The notes beneath the pieces were generated by a model, which was given only the letters and a program-made list of their open reading frames with translations, searched no databases and was not told where the DNA came from. From an uncultured Atopobiaceae bacterium (GTDB taxonomy: Bacteria; Actinomycetota; Coriobacteriia; Coriobacteriales; Atopobiaceae): a stretch of 64,000 nucleotides of DNA. This document shows positions 60,519-64,000 of the stretch, in pieces (position 1 is the stretch's first letter; each line of letters starts with the position of its first letter). The stretch spans positions 110,339-174,338 of the forward strand of contig CAJTTF010000002.1 of NCBI GenBank assembly GCA_910579165.1. The letters are read 5' to 3'. The position numbers were made by a program, and so were the translations under genes.

Positions 60519-61280
60519 TTACCATCTCTCTTTGCGCTTGAAAATGGCAATAATAGCAATCTCAAGGGATACTTTCATCATATAGTAGATGCTTCCCAAA
60601 CCTCCTATAGAAGAGGTTCCTTCCTTGCGCTCCTTCATTTGCACCGGAACCTCAGAAATCTTCAGGCTCTTTTTTGAAGCGTCAACAATAGATTCTGGCT
60701 CCGGATAGTCTGAGGGATAGTCTTCAGCAAAGAGCCGTATGGCCTTTTTCCCGGCTGCTCTAAACCCTGACGTTGGATCATATACACGTTGTTTAGAAAA
60801 GAGCTTAATCCAGAAGGAAAGCCATCTTATGCCAACGCGTCTGAGTTTAGTGGAGCGAAAATTTTGTGCTTGGGCTTGTACTCCTTTTGTTTTTTCTTCA
60901 ACAAAACGTGAACCAATTACAAGGTCGCTTCCCTCTTGAATTGCTTCAATGAGGGCAGGTATGTATGTCTCATCGTGTTGACCGTCTCCATCAAATTGGA
61001 TATCTATATCGTAGTCTTTTAGATAGGCATACTTGTGGCCTGTTTGGACAGCGCCGCCAATGCCAAGGTTATAAGGAAGATTTAAAATAGGGATATTGTG
61101 TTCTTCACACAAAGAGCGTGTGGAATCATGAGAACCGTCATTAACAACAACGAGATCGTAGCCAAGCTTTGTGACAGAAGTGGCTACCGGGACGATGGTC
61201 CTTTCCTCATTATAAGCAGGTATGATGACGAGGACTTTAGGGGTGGTTGTGCGTTGCTCTTTAGACATATAATTAGTCAT
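60519..61280 (-). CDS. Polyprenyl-phosphate sugar transferase-like family 2 glycosyltransferase
   Basis: GT2 of the dolichyl-phosphate mannose synthase type, expected to load a sugar on a lipid carrier. Motifs are VLVIIPAYNEERTIVPVA, LVVVNDGSHDST, IQFDGDGQHDETYIP and GSRFVEEKTKG. A C-terminal amphipathic part follows and no large membrane domain. Starts at 61316, 61280 and 61268 are possible; none has a clear ribosome site, and I list 61280 (253 residues). Paired with DUF2304 downstream, and reading into rmlB. Confidence 0.87.
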   Translation of the reverse strand: MTNYMSKEQRTTTPKVLVIIPAYNEERTIVPVATSVTKLGYDLVVVNDGSHDSTRSLCEEHNIPILNLPYNLGIGGAVQTGHKYAYLKDYDIDIQFDGDGQHDETYIPALIEAIQEGSDLVIGSRFVEEKTKGVQAQAQNFRSTKLRRVGIRWLSFWIKLFSKQRVYDPTSGFRAAGKKAIRLFAEDYPSDYPEPESIVDASKKSLKISEVPVQMKERKEGTSSIGGLGSIYYMMKVSLEIAIIAIFKRKERW

Positions 61281-61318
61281 CTCTTTTGTTTGCGAAGACG
61301 CTTTACTCCAAGACATCC

Positions 61319-61549
61319 CTAAATTGCACGCACCGAAGTGACGCCGGGGACGTTCTCCTTCAATATGCGCTCCACGCCCTGTGAGAGAGTAACTCCAGAT
61401 AAGGCGCAACCTGCACAAGCTCCTGTAAGCTCAACCGAGACAACCCCATCTTCGTCAACGCCAATGAGCTCAATATCTCCCCCATCAGACTGCAAGCTTG
61501 GTCGGACTGCCTCAATAACATCTTCTAATAGTTTTTCGTCTATAGCCAT
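61319..61549 (-). CDS. NifU C-terminal-domain iron-sulfur scaffold protein
   Basis: A 76-residue NifU-like domain protein that can hold or deliver a 4Fe-4S cluster. The start IDEKLLEDVIEAVRPSLQSD and the cluster-binding TGACAGCALSGVTL with Cys45 and Cys48 are standard. It stands alone between tyrS and the polysaccharide genes, with 52 bp to tyrS. No suf genes are in the window. Confidence 0.92.
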   Translation of the reverse strand: MAIDEKLLEDVIEAVRPSLQSDGGDIELIGVDEDGVVSVELTGACAGCALSGVTLSQGVERILKENVPGVTSVRAI

Positions 61550-61601
61550 AATTTACATTTCCTTTGTTGACACTACAACGGGAGGATTACACGGTTCTCT
61601 T

Positions 61602-62816
61602 CTATTGGGTTGCTAGCTGAACTGCTCTTCTCTTGCCTGCCTGAACGAAAGCATTCTCCAAATCATCTTTAGAAAGCTCGTACCGCTTGGGGGCGACGGG
61701 ATTATCGTTTATCTTTATACCGCCTCCGTCAATAAGGCGACGTGCATCACCCGCAGAATTTGCAAGTCCCACTTCCTTGAGAAGTGCGGGAAGATAAATA
61801 GCGCCATTTTCATTAACCGTGAGCTCAAGTTGCACTGTTTTTGCTTCGGGACGTTGATGCTCCTTAAAAAGCGCATCAAAAGAAGCCTGCGCTTCATCGC
61901 CCGCACCTTTCCCGTGGTAAAGATCAACGATGTTGATGGCGAGCTTCCGTTTTAATGCGTAGGGATCAGCTGCTCCAGCAGCAATATCCTTCTCAATAGC
62001 ATCCACTTCTGCAACAGGCAATGTAGAAGCCAGGCGATAGTATTTAGCAATAAGGCTATCAGGGATAGACATGACTTTTCCAAACATATCGGAGGCTTCA
62101 TCGTTCAGACCAATATAGTTTCCGTATGATTTACTCATTTTTTTCTCGCCATCAGTTCCTTCTAGAAGAGGAAGCGTGAGGGCAATTTGCGGCTCCAGAC
62201 CTTCTTTTTCCATAAGGGTTCTGCCAGCGAGAAGATTGAATATCTGATCCGTTCCACCAAGTTCGACGTCGGCTTTGATTTCCACCGAATCCAGCGCTTG
62301 TAAAACGGGATACATAAACTCATGAAGCGAGATGGATTTGTTTTCGTGAAAACGCTTGGAAAAATCATCACGCTCAAGGATCCGCGCCACTGTAAAACTA
62401 CTCATGAGCGAGAGCATGTTCTTAAGCGTAAGCGGTTTAATCCAGTCTCCATTAAAAACAACCTTAGTTTTATGGGGATCAAGAATCTTTTCAGCCTGGG
62501 CTACGTAGGTTTTTGCGTTCTCTTTGATCTCGTCTTCTGTGAGTGTTGGTCTTGTGGAATCGCGGCCAGAAGGGTCTCCTATAAGCGCCGTTCCATCGCC
62601 AATAATAAGAACAACGTTGTGGTCCAAGTCCTGAAATTGACGGAGCTTGCGAAGCGGAACCGCATGGCCCAAATGGAGATCTGGACTTGTGGGGTCCACG
62701 CCCAGTTTAATCGTAAGTGGTTTTCCTCTTTCAAGCTTTGTGCGCAGCTCTTTTTGAGGGACGACTTCTGAGGCCCCCGATAGAATTATCTTCATTTGCT
62801 CGTCTACTGTGAGCAT
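61602..62816 (-). CDS. tyrS: Tyrosyl-tRNA synthetase
   Basis: Class I aminoacyl-tRNA synthetase charging tRNA-Tyr. The HIGH-like motif is PTSPDLHLGHAV (48-51), the KMSKS motif is intact at 226-230, and DVELGGTDQIFNLLAGR lies between. A C-terminal S4 domain is seen in ARRLIDGGGIKINDN. 404 residues. Only 89 bp precede the start and part of that is the upstream terminator, so there is no room for a T-box. A TATAAT at 62863-62868 may be its -10 box. Confidence 0.96.
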   Translation of the reverse strand: MLTVDEQMKIILSGASEVVPQKELRTKLERGKPLTIKLGVDPTSPDLHLGHAVPLRKLRQFQDLDHNVVLIIGDGTALIGDPSGRDSTRPTLTEDEIKENAKTYVAQAEKILDPHKTKVVFNGDWIKPLTLKNMLSLMSSFTVARILERDDFSKRFHENKSISLHEFMYPVLQALDSVEIKADVELGGTDQIFNLLAGRTLMEKEGLEPQIALTLPLLEGTDGEKKMSKSYGNYIGLNDEASDMFGKVMSIPDSLIAKYYRLASTLPVAEVDAIEKDIAAGAADPYALKRKLAINIVDLYHGKGAGDEAQASFDALFKEHQRPEAKTVQLELTVNENGAIYLPALLKEVGLANSAGDARRLIDGGGIKINDNPVAPKRYELSKDDLENAFVQAGKRRAVQLATQ

Positions 62817-62873
62817 AAAAATTCCTCGTAATACTTATTAGTTTCCAATTACCAATCGATTCATTATAAAGAA

Positions 62874-62896
62874 GAGGGCGCCAAGTGAGCGCCCTC
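62874..62896 (-). terminator. Terminator of the cell-wall hydrolase gene
   Basis: Perfect 8-bp stem GAGGGCGC / GCGCCCTC with a seven-base loop, followed on the minus strand by TTCTTTAT. It begins about 10 nt past the stop of the gene on its right. Confidence 0.88.
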
Positions 62897-62905
62897 CCTT
62901 TCTTC

Positions 62906-64000
62906 TTATCCTGCAAGTATTGTGTTCATAATTCGCAAGAGGTCAATGTTGTAGGTAGGATTGCTTGCCCACATACCCCAGCCATAATCCTCAATATAGG
63001 GCGCAATACCGCGCGTTACTAGGTGGAAGCGAGGATCAACGCAAGGATTATTGAGCGCGGCTGTTGAAGAGTAAGCCTTTATGTGCTGTGCCTGTGCTAA
63101 AAGACCAGTTTGAATGTTTGGAAAGACTGCATAGCTCTGAGGACTAGAATCAACCGCACCTATGCCGCCAAAGTTGCAGGCACTAGCTGGAACGGCTCCA
63201 CCAAACTTAAGCCAACCAGTTTCATCAGCAACTTGGGCTGCGAGAAATTCAGGGCGAACACCTTCGGATATAGCTGCGTTCCATACGCGTTGCGCAAATA
63301 CCAAAGGACTCGTTGCGCCGTAGTCTGAATTCTGAACATACAGAGATGGATAATTTGCAGCAATCTTTGCAGAAAACGAATTGACGAAATCGTCACCACT
63401 CATAGCAGACGAACTCATGGCCGAAGTATTAGTGGTTCTCGTCCAAGAAAGAACGCCATTTGCATCATACCAATGAACTTTAGTGCTTGGCTCGGTTTGT
63501 ACGGAAGGATTGCCGTTGGAATCAGTCCAGGTATTAATAAATGTGGACAAATGATGGGTGACAGGATCGAAGTAGTAGCTCTGACCATCAATGGTCACCC
63601 AACCGGATGCAACCTCGCCCGTTACAGCATCGAAGTAGTAGCGGTAATTGTCCCAAGATGTCCACCATCCTTTAACAAGGCGATACCAATCATTCTTATT
63701 GAAGAAATAGGTCTTTCCATCAATGGTTGCCCAGTCTGAAGCAACCACCCCTGTATCCTTATCGAAGTAGTAGTCATAATTGTCCCAAGACTTAAACCAA
63801 CCTTTAACAAGTTTATTACCATTAGCTGGATCGAAGAAATATGTCTTCCCATCAATTACGGCCCAGCTAGAAGCGTTGGTGCCATTCGTGTAAGTGTAGT
63901 AAGTGTTTCCTTGGGAATCTTGATACCAACCCGTAGAGAGTTGATGGGTGACAGGATCGAAGTAGTAGCTCTGACCATCAATGGTCACCCAACCGGATGC
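62906..64000 (-). CDS. Repeat-rich cell-wall hydrolase, 5' end beyond window
   Basis: C-terminal 364 residues of a larger secreted protein. Several choline/glucan-binding-type repeats come first (VTIDGQSYYFDPVTH, DGKTYFFDPANGNKLVKGW, WDNYRYYFDAVTGEVASGW), about 20 residues each with aromatic-Gly cores. A C-terminal glucosaminidase-like domain follows: FAQRVWNAAISEGVRPEFLA, AQVADETGWLKFGG and CNFGGIGAVD. This suggests a GH73-type peptidoglycan hydrolase bound to surface carbohydrate. The frame stays open to the right edge; the ATG at 63988 is internal to a repeat. Terminator follows the stop. Confidence 0.85.
   Translation of the reverse strand, partial: ASGWVTIDGQSYYFDPVTHQLSTGWYQDSQGNTYYTYTNGTNASSWAVIDGKTYFFDPANGNKLVKGWFKSWDNYDYYFDKDTGVVASDWATIDGKTYFFNKNDWYRLVKGWWTSWDNYRYYFDAVTGEVASGWVTIDGQSYYFDPVTHHLSTFINTWTDSNGNPSVQTEPSTKVHWYDANGVLSWTRTTNTSAMSSSAMSGDDFVNSFSAKIAANYPSLYVQNSDYGATSPLVFAQRVWNAAISEGVRPEFLAAQVADETGWLKFGGAVPASACNFGGIGAVDSSPQSYAVFPNIQTGLLAQAQHIKAYSSTAALNNPCVDPRFHLVTRGIAPYIEDYGWGMWASNPTYNIDLLRIMNTILAG
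63552..64000 (-). repeat. Identical 59-bp repeat copies, 390 bp apart
   Basis: 63552-63610 and 63942-64000 are identical over all 59 bases and encode the same binding repeat. The second copy is cut by the window edge, so the identity may extend further. Confidence 0.95.

Noticed and set aside
62817..62905. Possible T-box upstream of tyrS
   Set aside because: Only 89 bp are available, part of it the upstream terminator; no specifier or antiterminator sequence seen.

Overview
The window looks like a chromosomal segment of a low-to-mid-GC actinobacterium of the class Coriobacteriia, most likely an Atopobium/Lancefieldella/Olsenella-type host-associated anaerobe. The reasons are the WhiA-RapZ-UvrC cluster with an actinobacterial-style RapZ P-loop (GMSGAGRT), the MurT/GatD pair, a type III glutamine synthetase, and a BspA-like LPxTG surface protein. 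Genus assignment is inference; no rRNA lies in the window. Almost all genes are on the minus strand.

1-15784 is housekeeping: the 3' part of gap, then whiA, rapZ, uvrC and nanE as one tight run, then murJ, uvrA, uvrB, a lytic transglycosylase, coaE and rpsA as a second. The two runs carry all three UvrABC genes, and both are preceded by copies of an 11-mer (GTNGTTTACAG) in pairs 19 bp apart. 16248-23404 holds a BspA-like surface protein, rnhA, polA and, divergently, glnA type III with a clear terminator. 23496-29311 holds membrane and salvage genes (DUF308, mntP, MFS, a phospholipase-C-like protein, asparaginase, MTA/SAH nucleosidase). 29549-29839 encodes a small Cys-containing protein with a bacteriocin-type leader and a good promoter. 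29998-33118 is a thiamine-precursor ABC transporter whose permease and binding protein are fused, under a TPP riboswitch. 33425-38711 is yebC-amaP-DUF2273-asp23-murT-gatD, linking envelope stress proteins to lipid II amidation.

38712-44544 is an accessory island: remnants of a hipBA-like pair with mappable lesions, an intact Abi/UG-type reverse transcriptase, another decayed gene, and two different HEPN-motif proteins (R-x4-H) converging on a shared terminator. This is the best candidate for an uncharacterised defence locus.

44533-61280 is a surface polysaccharide cluster: five glycosyltransferases, a Wzx-like flippase, CapE/CapF for an N-acetyl-fucosamine-type precursor, a DUF2142 membrane protein, DUF2304 and the complete dTDP-L-rhamnose set rmlBACD. 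An AbiJ-like gene sits inside it. 61319-64000 has a NifU-like protein, tyrS and the 3' part of a repeat-rich cell-wall hydrolase cut by the window edge.

A theme across the window is in-frame tandem repeats inside otherwise conserved proteins (S1, the ThiXY linker, MurT, a glycosyltransferase, asparaginase). No tRNA, rRNA, CRISPR array or insertion sequence was recognised.
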